64,000 nt of DNA, taken from NCBI RefSeq assembly GCF_019710575.1, contig NZ_JAHWFK010000042.1:62001-126000 (forward strand), given 5' to 3'. Shown one piece after another: positions 8,658-18,564 of the stretch (the stretch's first letter is position 1; each line of letters starts with the position of its first letter). This DNA comes from Paractinoplanes polyasparticus (GTDB taxonomy: Bacteria; Actinomycetota; Actinomycetes; Mycobacteriales; Micromonosporaceae). The notes beneath the pieces were generated by a model that saw only the letters and a program-made list of their open reading frames with translations, was not told the origin of the DNA and did not search any database. The position numbers and the translations under genes are program-made.

Positions 8658-8682
8658 TCGAGAAGCGCTCAGAGGAGCCGGC

Positions 8683-9858
8683 ATGTCAGCTAAGGGTCTT
8701 GCGGAGACATTGCAGGATGAAGAACCCGCATCCGCGGCGTTTGTTCCTACCGGAGGCCAACGGTTGTCGGCCGTCGGGCCGGTTCGCCGGGCCGAGGGTC
8801 CGGCATTCAGTGACATGCCGGCTCGAGACCTGATGAACGAAGCGCTCACCAGGCGTGGCCACGCATCCTGCACGACCGAGACCGCGATCCACGCCGTCAT
8901 GGCACTGTGCATCGACGACCTGCTCACCGGTGCCTGGGACGAGGCACTTCGGCTGGCCGAGACCGGCCTGGAATTGTGTGACCTGCACGGTTACCACGAG
9001 CTCCAGTGGCCATTCTGGGCGGTCGCCGCCATCATCGCCGCCCTCCGCGGCGACGACCAGCAGGCCCGAGAACTCGCCGACAAAATCACGGACTGGGCGC
9101 GCCGCAGAGGGTCCGCCATTGTTCAGCTGTACGCGCTTTACGTGCACTGCTTGCTCGCCCAGTCCCGGGGAGACTTCGAGCAGGCATTCCAGTGCATCTC
9201 CAGAATCGCCGGGCCCGACACCTTCGCCGGCAATCTCCCACTCGCCCTGGCGGCTTCGTTGGACTTCGTCGAATGCGCCATCCGCACCGCCCGTCCAGAC
9301 GTTGCCCGCGCCTACGTAAGCATGGTCCAGGCCGTTGACCTCCGCGTCTTCTCACCCCGGTTGAAGCTGCTGACCGAGTGCGCCATCGCCTTGGCTCATT
9401 CGGGCAAGGTCGGCCATATCGAGAGGACACTGGCCATCCCCGGCCTGGACGACCTGCCGTTCGACCGCGCACGCGTTCAACTCGCATACGCTGAGCGGCT
9501 TCGCCGGGGAGGAGGATCGCTTCGCTCCGCGCGCAGCCACTTGACCGATGCCCTGTGCATCTTTCGCGATCTTCGCGCCCTACCCTGGCAATCTCGTGCG
9601 GATCGGGAGCTGCGTGGTACTGGACTCGTCTCGGCCCGGACAGCCACCGCACGCGTCGAAACGCTCACGCCGCAGGAACTGGCGATCGCCGAACTGGCCG
9701 CCTCCGGGCTCACCAACAAGCAGATCGGCGCGAGGATCTACCTGTCGCACCGGACCGTGAGCACTCACCTGTCTCGGGTTTTCGACAAGCTCGGGATATC
9801 GACCAGAGCGGCGCTGCGAGATGCCCTCGGCAAAGCCTTGGCCGACCAGGCGGGATGA
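8683..9858 (+). CDS. LuxR-type regulator with TPR-like region, no ATPase domain
   Basis: 391 residues starting at ATG 8683 (AGAGGAGCCGGC upstream). Residues about 40-310 are alpha-helical, TPR-like repeats resembling the central part of the large LAL/MalT regulators. The C-terminus is a NarL-type helix-turn-helix (LTPQELAIAELAASGLTNKQ, then YLSHRTVSTHLSRVFDKLGI). The AAA/STAND ATPase that normally occupies the first half of LAL proteins is absent, with no coding trace upstream. It may be a natural short form or the surviving 3' half of a longer gene. Confidence 0.75.
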   Translation: MSAKGLAETLQDEEPASAAFVPTGGQRLSAVGPVRRAEGPAFSDMPARDLMNEALTRRGHASCTTETAIHAVMALCIDDLLTGAWDEALRLAETGLELCDLHGYHELQWPFWAVAAIIAALRGDDQQARELADKITDWARRRGSAIVQLYALYVHCLLAQSRGDFEQAFQCISRIAGPDTFAGNLPLALAASLDFVECAIRTARPDVARAYVSMVQAVDLRVFSPRLKLLTECAIALAHSGKVGHIERTLAIPGLDDLPFDRARVQLAYAERLRRGGGSLRSARSHLTDALCIFRDLRALPWQSRADRELRGTGLVSARTATARVETLTPQELAIAELAASGLTNKQIGARIYLSHRTVSTHLSRVFDKLGISTRAALRDALGKALADQAG

Positions 9859-10016
9859 CGCGACGTGTACTTGGGCATGGCCTGAAGTCATCGAGGCAGC
9901 TGCCAGGGGCGGCTCCCGTTTCGTTGCGGTTGAGACGGGCCAGGCGTAGCTGGGTGAGCGCGGCTTGCGAATGGAAATGTTCGTGTCATCAGTCCCACAC
10001 CGTTGTAGGAGCATCG

Positions 10017-11177
10017 ATGCTGAAGGTACTTACGCTCACCCGCCGCCGGGTCCTCGTCTCGCTGGTGGCGTTGGGAGGTCTCACGGTCGGCAGTGGCCTC
10101 TCAGCGTCGGCGTCTCCGGCGTCGCATGGTCCTCGCGACGCCGTGCAGCGCAGCCTCGACAGCCTGGTGAGTGTCGACAACTTCCCCGGGGCGTTGGCCT
10201 CGGTCCGACAAGCAGACGGCCGCGTACGTAATTACACCGCCGGGGTCGGCAACCTGAAGACCGAGGAAAAGATGCCGGTAAGCAGCCGGATCCGGATCGC
10301 CAGCAACACCAAGATGTTCACCGCCACGGTGGTCCTTCAGCTCGTCGGCGAGGGTAAGGTCGAACTCGACGAGCCGATCGAGACGTACCTGCCGGGTCTG
10401 GTCCGTGGCGCCGGCGGTATCGACGGTCGGCAGATCACCGTACGTCAGCTCCTCCAGCAGACCAGTGGCCTGCTGGACTACGACGACGAGGTGTACGCCG
10501 ACTTCGTCAACTCGCTGCAGACCTATCACGAGCCACACGACCTGCTCCGGATCGCTTTCGCCAAGGCGCCGCAATCACGACCGGGCGAACGATTCGGATA
10601 CGCCAACACCAACTACATCTTGGCCGGCCTGCTCGTGCAGAAAATTACCGGCCGACCGGTCGGTGAGCAGATCACCGAGCGCATCATCGAACCGCTGCGG
10701 CTGCGGCACACGTACTGGCCGGCCGACGGCGACACCGCCATCCGTGGCATTCATCCGCGCGGCTACTTCCCGGGTGTCGAAGGCAACGACCCGATCGACA
10801 TCACCCGGTCGGAGCCGTCCGGCGGCTGGGCCGCAGGTGCCCTCATCGGCTCGACGAGCGACATCAACGTCTTCCTGGCCGGTCTGCTCGGCGGCAAGCT
10901 GCTCAAGCCGGCCGAGCTTGCCGAGATGAAGAAGACAGTCGACGCGCCCGGCTTCGACACGGTCGGTGGCTCCCGCTACGGCCTCGGCATCGCCACCTTC
11001 AACCTCAGCTGCGGCGGCTTCGCATGGACTCACGGCGGCGTTGCCCCAGGCTATGTGACCTACGTGGGCGTCGCGCCGTCCGGTCGGGCAGCGTCAATCG
11101 CGGTGAACTCGATGATCTCCGAAATCTCCGCTGTGGAGCACCTTGAGCAGTCGCTGGACACCGCTTTGTGTCGGTGA
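10017..11177 (+). CDS. Secreted serine hydrolase (class C beta-lactamase / DD-peptidase family)
   Basis: 386 residues. The N-terminus is a signal peptide (TLTRRRVLVSLVALGGLTV, likely cleaved after ASA-SPA near residue 33). The serine hydrolase motifs are present: Ser96-Asn-Thr-Lys99 (SxxK), Tyr195-Ala-Asn197 (YxN) and a late HGG in THGGVAPGY. The family includes class C beta-lactamases, D-alanyl-D-alanine carboxypeptidases and esterases; those with this YANTNY form are usually called beta-lactamase-family hydrolases. Start ATG 10017 has GTAGGAGC upstream. It acts outside the cytoplasmic membrane; the substrate is unknown. Confidence 0.85.
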   Translation: MLKVLTLTRRRVLVSLVALGGLTVGSGLSASASPASHGPRDAVQRSLDSLVSVDNFPGALASVRQADGRVRNYTAGVGNLKTEEKMPVSSRIRIASNTKMFTATVVLQLVGEGKVELDEPIETYLPGLVRGAGGIDGRQITVRQLLQQTSGLLDYDDEVYADFVNSLQTYHEPHDLLRIAFAKAPQSRPGERFGYANTNYILAGLLVQKITGRPVGEQITERIIEPLRLRHTYWPADGDTAIRGIHPRGYFPGVEGNDPIDITRSEPSGGWAAGALIGSTSDINVFLAGLLGGKLLKPAELAEMKKTVDAPGFDTVGGSRYGLGIATFNLSCGGFAWTHGGVAPGYVTYVGVAPSGRAASIAVNSMISEISAVEHLEQSLDTALCR

Positions 11178-11398
11178 TCTGCCGACTGGGCAAGGCCAGG
11201 CGCAGCGTGGGTCGGGGTGCGAGGGCGGAGAGCTGACCACTTCTGACGTCGAGTGTCCGGCGACGAATTCAGACCTGAACAGTGGAACTTTGGTACCACT
11301 GCTGGAATGCGGAGATCCGTCAATGGGCGGTCGTACCGAGACGTCCCAGCCGCGAGTCTGGAGGTCGCCTTGCACAGCGACCGACCGGAGGAACGGCT

Positions 11399-12022
11399 GT
11401 GGAACGACTTCGAGTGGCCGTTCATAGCACCGACCCGCTGAGTCATGCGGGTCTGGTCAGCTTTCTGCAAGCACAGGCCGAGGTCGTGATCGTCCCGGAT
11501 GATCGCCCCGACCTTGTGCAGGTCGTGGTGATGAGCGCCGAGCGACTCAGTGTGGACGTCGCGGCTACGCTGCGCCGGTCGGCCAACGAGGTTGGTAAGC
11601 CGGTCATTCTCGTGGTCAGGGAAGTCATCGAGAGGGAGTTGCTCGTCGCGGTGGAGTGCCGGGTGGTGGCCGTCCTTTCCCGCCGGACGGTCACCGCCGA
11701 TCTGCTCGTTTACAGCGTAAAGGCCGCAGCCGCGGGTGGAGGCGTGATGCCGCCGAACCTCGTGGGCGAACTGCTCCGACACATCGAGCGGCTGCAGCGC
11801 GACGTGCTGGTCCCCAACGGGCTGAGCCTCTCCGGCCTGACTTCGCGCGAGATCGACGTGCTGCGTCTGGTGGCCGACGGCTACGACACCTCCGAGGTCG
11901 CCCGGGAACTGAACTATTCCGAGCGGACCGTCAAGAACGTCGTGTACGGCGTGACCTGCCGGCTCAATCTACGCAATCGCTCGCAGGCGGTGGCATACGC
12001 GCTTCGTGCCGGCATCATCTGA
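11399..12022 (+). CDS. Orphan LuxR-type regulator with degenerate receiver (paralogue 1)
   Basis: 207 residues from GTG 11399, preceded by CCGGAGGAACGGCT. The N-terminal 130 residues have the length and strand pattern of a receiver domain but lack its chemistry: no acidic pair after strand 1 and no phospho-acceptor Asp (QVVVMSAERL at that place). The C-terminus is a clear NarL/LuxR HTH (GLTSREIDVLRLVADGYDTS and YSERTVKNVVYG). Such atypical response regulators work without phosphorylation, sometimes by binding ligands. It has no adjacent kinase. Closest relatives are in this same window at 20416 and 21550, plus a remnant at 3832. Confidence 0.85.
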   Translation: MERLRVAVHSTDPLSHAGLVSFLQAQAEVVIVPDDRPDLVQVVVMSAERLSVDVAATLRRSANEVGKPVILVVREVIERELLVAVECRVVAVLSRRTVTADLLVYSVKAAAAGGGVMPPNLVGELLRHIERLQRDVLVPNGLSLSGLTSREIDVLRLVADGYDTSEVARELNYSERTVKNVVYGVTCRLNLRNRSQAVAYALRAGII

Positions 12023-12152
12023 ACGACCGTGCTGCCGCCAGGACGACATTGCGGCAACGTGTCTGCGCCAGAGTCTGCGGCCCATCCCTGAGGCTGGCGG
12101 GTGAGGTGCCCTCGCCGAGATCGCGGCCAGCGGATATCGTCATGCCGGACGA

Positions 12153-12168
12153 CGTTGCCTTAGCAACG
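12153..12168. promoter_or_regulatory. Short perfect dyad upstream of the HTH protein gene
   Basis: CGTTGC-CTTA-GCAACG lies 82 bp before ATG 12250 in a 226-bp intergenic space. It could be an operator or a small hairpin; nothing else supports a function. Confidence 0.25.
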
Positions 12169-12249
12169 ACTGAGCCATTGTGGCAGCGTCGATCCGTTCA
12201 CCGAGCATCCACGGCCGAGTGTGGCTGCGTTAGACGATCAAGGATTGCG

Positions 12250-12969
12250 ATGACCTCTTACACCGTCACCGTCGCGCCGACCGACGACAATGGCAGCACC
12301 ACCACGATCATCGTTGATGTGAGTGGTGACGAGACTCGTATCACCGATGTGCACCTGCACGCCGCCGGAGGGCTCACCGCGACACAACTTCCCGCTGTCG
12401 ACGTCAACCTTCTGATGCAGGCCGTCGCGCCTCAGCTCGCGTTGGCCACAGCGTCACCCGCAGTGCCGCTGCAGTCCCGCACCGATAAGGCCGCGCAAAC
12501 CCCCTCGGCGCCTTCCTCCACGACCTCCGCCGCAACCGCCAAGCGGAAGACCGACCACGTGACCAGCGTGCCCACTGACCCCGACCGGAGCGCCGTCACC
12601 ACCGTTGACGTTCCTGGTTCAGCCGACGTCGCGCAGTCGGATCGTCCCGCAGCTGGGCGGGGACGACGACGGGGCGCCGCGAAGGAGGCTACAGCAACCG
12701 GGGCGCCAAAGACCGTGAAGCCACGGGCGCGCCGAAGGGCTGCCCGTTCCGACGCGTCTGCAGTGACCGTGACGCCAAAGGACAGCGTCGTGGCCGACTC
12801 CAAGAAGACCGAGGGCAGCAAGGGACGCGCCTACCGGCGCATGCCCGACGACTTCGCCGCCGTCGCGCGCCGGCTCAACGGTGCCTCCGTCATCGCCGAG
12901 CACTACGAGGTGCCCCGTCACACCGCCGAGGGCTGGTTGCGCCGCCTCCGCTCTGCCACCACCGGCTGA
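12250..12969 (+). CDS. DNA-binding-type protein with basic linker and C-terminal HTH-like module
   Basis: 239 residues from ATG 12250. Three parts are visible: an N-terminal beta-rich domain (SYTVTVAPTDDNGSTTTIIV, residues 1-55); a disordered Ala/Thr/Lys/Arg-rich linker (about 75-180) with basic runs such as GRGRRRG and RARRRAAR; and a C-terminal module (YRRMPDDFAAVARRL, then EHYEVPRHTAEGWLRRLR) that looks like a short helix-turn-helix found in actinobacterial hypothetical proteins. I infer nucleic-acid binding. No operon partner is obvious and the true role is unknown. Confidence 0.6.
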   Translation: MTSYTVTVAPTDDNGSTTTIIVDVSGDETRITDVHLHAAGGLTATQLPAVDVNLLMQAVAPQLALATASPAVPLQSRTDKAAQTPSAPSSTTSAATAKRKTDHVTSVPTDPDRSAVTTVDVPGSADVAQSDRPAAGRGRRRGAAKEATATGAPKTVKPRARRRAARSDASAVTVTPKDSVVADSKKTEGSKGRAYRRMPDDFAAVARRLNGASVIAEHYEVPRHTAEGWLRRLRSATTG

Positions 12970-13016
12970 GACCGGCCCGCGGTGCCTCGACGGCGGGACC
13001 CCGGCGCCGGCGCACC

Positions 13017-14228
13017 TCACGTGGCCAGAGCCTCGGTGGGTGTCATGCGGGAGGCCCGGACGGACGGGTACAGCCCGGCCAGCATCCCGACTATCAGCGC
13101 TCCGCCGAGACCGGCCCCGGCGGAGGACAACGGGACGACGATCGGCCAGTTCTGGTAGGCGGCGTAGCCGATCGTGGCCAGCACACCGAGCGTGACACCC
13201 CCGAGACCGCCGAGGGTAGCGAGAACGGTCGATTCCGTCAGAAACTGACTACGGATCTGTCCTTTGCTGGCGCCGAGGGCACGGCGCAGGCCGATCTCGG
13301 CGCGGCGTTCTAGCACGGATATGACCATGGTGTTGGCGACGCCGATGCCTCCGACCAGTAACGCGATGGCCGCCAGCCCGAGGAACAGTGACGAGAACGT
13401 GGTCGATGCGGCCCGCTTCGCAGTGAGCGCGTCGGACGGACGGCTGACCTGTACGGCGCTCGGTTTCTCGGGGTTGATCGTTTCCGGCAGCACGCGTCGG
13501 ACCGTCTCGATCGCGTCCTCGCGGGCTTGGACATAAAGCACGGTGGGATGGCCGTCGAACTGCAGGTACTTAGCGGCTGCGGCCCAGCCGACAAGCACCG
13601 ATCGATCAATATCGGCGAACCTGGGCAGAGTATCGAGGACCCCGATGACGGTGAAGTACTGATCGCCGATCATCACCAGGGGCGCTCGACCGCCGACGGA
13701 GACAGAGGTGATGCCGAGCCTGGTAGCGGCGACGGCGCCGAGTACGACTGTGGGGAACGGCTCAGTCGCCGGGCTGAGCCAATGGCCGTGTGCGATCCGC
13801 GCGTCGAGTATCGGCAGCAGATCGAGGCGCCCGGCCAAGACGGTCAAACCCGAGCCGTCGAGCATGTCGATACCGGCGGAGCGGCGGACCACGGCGTGCG
13901 TGTTCGCCACGGCGCTGACTCCGGTGACCGGGCCGATCCGGGCCACCATCTCCACCGAGTTCTCGGACAACCTGTCCTGTTCGGGATCCTGCGGTACTGC
14001 CTGCAGCATGTTGGTACCGAGCCGGGAAAGCTCGTCCATCAGGGCTCTTTCACTGGACGCCGGGATCCCGGTCACCACGATGACGGTGGCGATACCGATG
14101 GAGATGCCGAGAGCGGAGAGTGCGGCGCGGGCCACGCGGGTCCGGATACCGATCAGCCCCAGAGCGAGGATGTCCAGGAGCGAGAGCCGGACGGGACGAG
14201 TGATCCCTCCGCGGCCGGGGCTGATCAC
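13017..14228 (-). CDS. MacB/FtsX-type ABC transporter permease
   Basis: 403 residues: one N-terminal transmembrane helix, a large extracytoplasmic domain (about 45-265) and three C-terminal helices, the MacB layout. [23 protein letters not shown] is the typical coupling segment before the last helices. With the overlapping ATPase (14225) and the membrane-fusion-like protein (14935) it forms a complete exporter or mechanotransducing complex. Overlaps are 4 bp. The substrate is likely an amphipathic compound, peptide or lipid, by family analogy. Confidence 0.88.
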   Translation of the reverse strand: MISPGRGGITRPVRLSLLDILALGLIGIRTRVARAALSALGISIGIATVIVVTGIPASSERALMDELSRLGTNMLQAVPQDPEQDRLSENSVEMVARIGPVTGVSAVANTHAVVRRSAGIDMLDGSGLTVLAGRLDLLPILDARIAHGHWLSPATEPFPTVVLGAVAATRLGITSVSVGGRAPLVMIGDQYFTVIGVLDTLPRFADIDRSVLVGWAAAAKYLQFDGHPTVLYVQAREDAIETVRRVLPETINPEKPSAVQVSRPSDALTAKRAASTTFSSLFLGLAAIALLVGGIGVANTMVISVLERRAEIGLRRALGASKGQIRSQFLTESTVLATLGGLGGVTLGVLATIGYAAYQNWPIVVPLSSAGAGLGGALIVGMLAGLYPSVRASRMTPTEALAT

Positions 14229-14938
14229 CGGCCGACTCCGCCGACTGCCGGCAATGCGACGGTGAAGTCGGTTCGGGAGTCGTGGACCAGACGGCCGTCC
14301 AGGATCTCGATCCGGCGCGGCAGACGCGCTGCGATGTCCCGGTCGTGGGTGATGACTACGATGGTGGTTCCTTCCCGGTGGAGCCGGTGCAATAGATCCA
14401 GGACGGCATGGCCGTTGTTGCTGTCGAGCGCACCGGTCGGCTCATCCGCGAGCACCAGTGCCGGGTTGTTGACCAGCGCGCGGGCGATGGCGACGCGCTG
14501 TTTCTCGCCTCCGGACAATTGGTTGGCGCGGTGGCCGGTGCGCTCCGCGAGTCCCACGCGCTGCAGCGCTTCGAGAGCCATCGCACGGCGGTGCTTGCGC
14601 GGCACACCCGCGTAGAGCAGCCCGGTGGCGACGTTCTCGACCGCGGTCAGCCCGTCCGCCAGACGGCATTGCTGGAAGACGAAGCCGAGGACTCGGCTGC
14701 GCAGCGCGGACAGCCGCCGATCGTTCAGCCGGGCGACGTCTTCGCCGTGGACATGTACGGTTCCGCTGGTGGGCCGCGCGAGAGTACCCATGATGGTGAG
14801 AAGGCTGGATTTGCCGGAGCCGGACGGACCGACGATGCCGACGAGCTCACCGGCGTCGATGGTGAGCGAGACGCTGTCGAGCGCGACGACCCCGCCCGGA
14901 TAGCGCACGGCTACGTCGTGAACAGCGATCACCGTCAT
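14225..14938 (-). CDS. ABC transporter ATP-binding protein (MacB/LolD type)
   Basis: 237 residues with all ATPase motifs: Walker [10 protein letters not shown] (about residue 36), signature [12 protein letters not shown], Walker [13 protein letters not shown], and the H-loop in VVITHD. The DEPTGALDS form is typical of the MacB/LolD group. Its ends overlap both neighbours by 4 bp (ATGA type), so the three exporter genes form one operon transcribed away from the response regulator at 16085. Confidence 0.92.
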   Translation of the reverse strand: MTVIAVHDVAVRYPGGVVALDSVSLTIDAGELVGIVGPSGSGKSSLLTIMGTLARPTSGTVHVHGEDVARLNDRRLSALRSRVLGFVFQQCRLADGLTAVENVATGLLYAGVPRKHRRAMALEALQRVGLAERTGHRANQLSGGEKQRVAIARALVNNPALVLADEPTGALDSNNGHAVLDLLHRLHREGTTIVVITHDRDIAARLPRRIEILDGRLVHDSRTDFTVALPAVGGVGR

Positions 14939-15987
14939 GAGGTGGTCACCACGCTCTGCCCTTCGGTCAGCCCTGTGCCGGTGACCTCAACGAGTCCTCG
15001 GGAGAACATACCGGTCCGCACGGCGACCAGTCTGCCGTCGCCGAGCTGGACGGCATACCCACCCTCGCTGAGCGCGAGCAGAGCTCCGACCGGTACCACC
15101 AGGACGTTCTTCCGAGCTTTGGACGTGATGGTGACCTGAACATCCCCGGCGTCAAAAGAGGCGAACTTGCGGGCATCAACGGGTGTGATCGTGACAGCGA
15201 AAGTCTGCGGGCTGTCGGGCGTGCCGGCCTCGCTGCGCAGCGTCGTGCCGACATCAGTGACCTTGCCGGGGGTCGCGCCGCCATCGGGAAGGGCGAGCGA
15301 CACAGTTCGGCCGGCTCTCACCATGGCCAGTTCGCCCAGTTCTACCTGGGCTGTGACAATCTTCTTCGTCGGCGTGACAGACAAGATCGCGGCGGTGGCG
15401 TCGTCCCCGGTCTGCGCGGCGACGGAGTCCACCCGTACCGCTCCAGGAAGCACGACGACGTCACCGACCGCAATCGCTCCCGTGACCGGTCGCAGAGTGT
15501 CGGCTTGCCAGCTCTTGACCGCAGCAGTCAGTTTCTCGGTGAAGCGGGGCGCGGTCTTCTTCCCGCCCAGGTCACCGACCGCGTACCCGAGGGCCTCGAG
15601 ATTCTGGGCGACCACGGCGACATCGTTGCCGGCCATGAGCGGCCCGGTCAGGTTTCTGTAGAGCGGCAGATCACCGTAAAAGACCGTGACGGGGCGATCG
15701 TCGACCCGGACGATCTGCTCGCCGCGTCGGATGGTGGCACCCGGCCTGGGCAACCAGGTTACCGTTCCCTGCCTTCCCTTGATCTGTCGTGGACTGCCGT
15801 AGCCGAGCGTCCCACGCAAAGTCTTGGTCTCTGCCAGGTCGGCCCGTATGACCTTCGCAGAAGCGACGGCCGCCGGTGTCGGCGCGGGATCCTGAGCAGA
15901 CTCCTGACGCCCCTTCCAGAAGGAGCCACCGGCCGCGGTCGCGGCGATCACCACCACCGCTGCCGTCACTGCGATTCGCGCTTTCAT
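14935..15987 (-). CDS. Membrane-fusion-like exporter subunit with peptidoglycan-binding segment
   Basis: 350 residues. An N-terminal signal anchor ([18 protein letters not shown]) is followed by a lipoyl/barrel-sandwich-type region split by a peptidoglycan-binding-like helical segment (NLEALGY through [15 protein letters not shown], about 120-165), then beta-barrel parts ([18 protein letters not shown] near the C-terminus). This is the HlyD-like partner usual for actinobacterial MacB-type systems, linking the transporter to the cell wall. First gene of the three-gene operon; its promoter shares a 97-bp space with the divergent response regulator. Confidence 0.82.
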   Translation of the reverse strand: MKARIAVTAAVVVIAATAAGGSFWKGRQESAQDPAPTPAAVASAKVIRADLAETKTLRGTLGYGSPRQIKGRQGTVTWLPRPGATIRRGEQIVRVDDRPVTVFYGDLPLYRNLTGPLMAGNDVAVVAQNLEALGYAVGDLGGKKTAPRFTEKLTAAVKSWQADTLRPVTGAIAVGDVVVLPGAVRVDSVAAQTGDDATAAILSVTPTKKIVTAQVELGELAMVRAGRTVSLALPDGGATPGKVTDVGTTLRSEAGTPDSPQTFAVTITPVDARKFASFDAGDVQVTITSKARKNVLVVPVGALLALSEGGYAVQLGDGRLVAVRTGMFSRGLVEVTGTGLTEGQSVVTTS

Positions 15988-16071
15988 CTCCTCGATCGTC
16001 GTGCCGGGCGGTCAGAAAGTGGTTAGCCCGGGGCAACGATCCGGACGGCGCAAACACCGGACCGATGTGCC

Positions 16072-16077
16072 TATAGT
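16072..16077 (+). promoter_or_regulatory. -10 element of a probable leaderless response-regulator mRNA
   Basis: TATAGT fits the actinobacterial -10 pattern TAnnnT and ends 7 bases before the GTG start at 16085. There is no ribosome-binding sequence in that gap. Transcription would begin at or next to the GTG, giving a leaderless mRNA. The -35 region is not convincing. Confidence 0.5.
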
Positions 16078-16084
16078 TCGCCGC

Positions 16085-16771
16085 GTGGGTGCATACGTGT
16101 TGGTTGCCGAGGACGACGGACGTCAAGCAGAAGTCCTGCAGCAGTACCTGGAGGCGGGTGGTTACCGAGCGGTTGTGGTCCACGACGGCCGCGCGGCCCT
16201 TGACTATGCGCTGCGGACCGAACCGGACCTTCTGGTCCTTGACGTCATGCTTCCGCTGTTGAACGGGCTTCAGGTATGTCGCCAGTTGCGCCGGCAATCG
16301 GCGTTGCCGGTGCTGATGCTGACCGCCCGCACCGACGAGGAAGACCAGCTGGTCGGACTGGAACTAGGCGCGGACGACTATTTGGCGAAGCCTTATAGCC
16401 CACGGGTGTTGATGGCCCGGATCCGCAGCCTGCTGCGCCGGGCGACAGCCCTGCCGGGACCGACCGGCTTGCGCCTTATCGGTTCGCTGATGGTGGACCC
16501 GGGGCGGCACGAGATCAGCGTCGGCGGTCGCCGGATCGAATGCACACGCAGTGAGTTCGCGATCATCGAGGCCATGAGCGAGCAGCCCGAACGCGTCTTC
16601 ACCCGGCAGCAACTGCTGACCGTCACCAGCGGGTTCGAACGCTCCGCGACCCCGCGCGCGGTGGATGTGCACGTCTTGAACCTGCGTCGCAAGATCGAGC
16701 AAGATCCGCGCCGGCCCGCGTTGCTGGTGACGGTGTACGGCGTCGGCTACAAACTGAGCGCGGGCGCCTGA
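16085..16771 (+). CDS. OmpR/PhoB family response regulator
   Basis: 228 residues. The receiver has the acidic pair Glu9-Asp10-Asp11, phospho-acceptor Asp53 (LVLDVMLP) and Lys102 (AKPYSP). The C-terminal winged helix includes TRSEFAIIEAM and AVDVHVLNLRRKIEQD, ending VYGVGYKL. GTG 16085 was chosen because it fits the receiver start and the TATAGT -10 element. The gene overlaps its kinase by 1 bp (TGATG). Being divergent from the exporter operon, it probably regulates that operon in response to an envelope signal. Confidence 0.92.
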   Translation: MGAYVLVAEDDGRQAEVLQQYLEAGGYRAVVVHDGRAALDYALRTEPDLLVLDVMLPLLNGLQVCRQLRRQSALPVLMLTARTDEEDQLVGLELGADDYLAKPYSPRVLMARIRSLLRRATALPGPTGLRLIGSLMVDPGRHEISVGGRRIECTRSEFAIIEAMSEQPERVFTRQQLLTVTSGFERSATPRAVDVHVLNLRRKIEQDPRRPALLVTVYGVGYKLSAGA

Positions 16772-18564
16772 TGCGCCCAGTGCCGAAACACCGCAGCATC
16801 GTGGTGCGGCTGCTGGCGACCTCGACGCTCGTGGCGATCTGCGCGACAGTCGGCACGTCCTGGCTCGCCGTACAAACCACGACCCGGGTGATCCAGCAGG
16901 AGCAGGGCCGCTCCCTCGAGGACGACAACGCTGTGTACGAGACGCTCATGGGTTACGCCACCACGTACCCCGATTGGAAGGGCGTCGGCCCGATGGTCGC
17001 TCGGCTCGCCGACCGGACCGGCAGCCGCATCACGTTGTTGACCTCGAACCGGCGGCTGATTGCGGACTCCGACCTCCGGCTACCAACGCCGAACGGCCCG
17101 CCGACCGCCGTCATAGACCCGCTCGAGCCGAACGACGAGCAACAGCTCGACCCGCGTATCGTCGGCCCGTACCGGCTGCCGACAGGGGAGCGCGACGCCT
17201 TGCGTAGGAAAGCCACCGCGGTGGTCGACTGCATGGCCCGCGACGGAGTCCGCGCCGAGATCGTGCCCTCGCCCAGCGGGCGTACGGAGGTACGCATTCT
17301 CAGCGCCGATCCCAAGCGCTCCGACTTGAACTGCGGCATCATCAATGTGGGTGCGCCGACGACGACCGAGGAGAAGGCGCTCGCCGATCTGTCCCGACGG
17401 GTGGCGAGGTGCTTAGGGCTCCCTGCTCCGGGTGCGACCGCTTTCTGGCTTCCGAACTTCGAGGTCGCCATGGACAGCTTCGACAGGACGCACGCCAGTG
17501 AGGCGGAGATCCGTGCATGCGTCATGCTCTCCCGCCAGGACCAGTTGCGCCGGTACGCGGCCCCGCCCGCGTTGCTTTATGTGAGCGACCCGATCGCGGG
17601 CAACTCTCGACCGGAAGCATTCACTCTTTCTCGGCCCAACATTGTCAGGATCGTTGTGGTGACCGGCGGCGTGCTCGCTGTCACCGTGGCGTTCACGGTC
17701 TTCGTCGGTCTGCGGCTGACCCGTCCGCTGCGGGCCCTGACCGACGCCGCCGGCGCACCGATCGATACCCCGACGCCGATGCCGGTGACCGGTCGTGATG
17801 AGATCGGCCGGCTGGCCACAGTTCTCAACGACCTGTCTGCGCGCCGGTTTAGCGCCGAACAGCAGCGCAAGGCGATGATCAACGATATCGCGCACGAGTT
17901 GCGCAATCCGATGACCAATATTCGGAGCCTGCTGGAGGCGGCCGAGGACGGAGTCAATCCCACCGACGCCCGACTCGTCGCACTACTGCTCGACGAGACC
18001 GGTCAGCTGTCACGCATCGTCGACGATCTGCGAGACCTTGCCGCCGCCGACGCCGGCACACTGCGTTTGTACCCGGAACCGGTCCGGCTCGGCGATGTGC
18101 TCGGCCCGGCAGCTGAGGCGCACAGCCGGAAGGCGGAGTCCGCCGGCCTACGGCTGATCACGACCTTCGACCCCGTTCTGCCGGTGACCGTGGACCCGGT
18201 GCGGATGCGTCAGGTCGTCGGAAATCTGCTCTCCAATGCGGTGCGGCACACGCCGCCCGGCGGCACTGTCACGCTTCGAGGCGAAGTGATCGGCGAGCAA
18301 CTCGTCATCACCACCACTGATACCGGTACGGGCATCGCCCCCGACGATCTGGCGCACATCTTCGACCGATTCTGGCGCGCCGACGGCTCCCGTCAGCGCG
18401 CCACCGGCGGCAGTGGCCTCGGGCTGGCTATCGTCCGTGATCTCATGCGAGCGCACGGCGGCACGGTGGACGCTGCCAGTACGCTCGGCCAAGGCACGAC
18501 CGTCACGGTCCGGGTTCCGGGTCAGGCCGATGCAGACGATGCGTTGTTCACTGATATGTCTTGA
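16771..18564 (+). CDS. Membrane sensor histidine kinase
   Basis: 597 residues. Helix 1 at about 15-35, a large extracytoplasmic sensor region (36-288), helix 2 at about 291-314, a HAMP linker, then the HisKA box with His375 (DIAHELRNP) and a HATPase domain with DTGTGIAP and GGSGLGLAI. The outside domain contains four Cys (residues 154, 188, 214 and 250), one of them in VVDCMARDGV, a pattern also seen in the lipoprotein encoded just downstream. It pairs with the regulator at 16085. Its last 17 bases overlap the convergent lipoprotein gene. Confidence 0.9.
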   Translation: MRPVPKHRSIVVRLLATSTLVAICATVGTSWLAVQTTTRVIQQEQGRSLEDDNAVYETLMGYATTYPDWKGVGPMVARLADRTGSRITLLTSNRRLIADSDLRLPTPNGPPTAVIDPLEPNDEQQLDPRIVGPYRLPTGERDALRRKATAVVDCMARDGVRAEIVPSPSGRTEVRILSADPKRSDLNCGIINVGAPTTTEEKALADLSRRVARCLGLPAPGATAFWLPNFEVAMDSFDRTHASEAEIRACVMLSRQDQLRRYAAPPALLYVSDPIAGNSRPEAFTLSRPNIVRIVVVTGGVLAVTVAFTVFVGLRLTRPLRALTDAAGAPIDTPTPMPVTGRDEIGRLATVLNDLSARRFSAEQQRKAMINDIAHELRNPMTNIRSLLEAAEDGVNPTDARLVALLLDETGQLSRIVDDLRDLAAADAGTLRLYPEPVRLGDVLGPAAEAHSRKAESAGLRLITTFDPVLPVTVDPVRMRQVVGNLLSNAVRHTPPGGTVTLRGEVIGEQLVITTTDTGTGIAPDDLAHIFDRFWRADGSRQRATGGSGLGLAIVRDLMRAHGGTVDAASTLGQGTTVTVRVPGQADADDALFTDMS

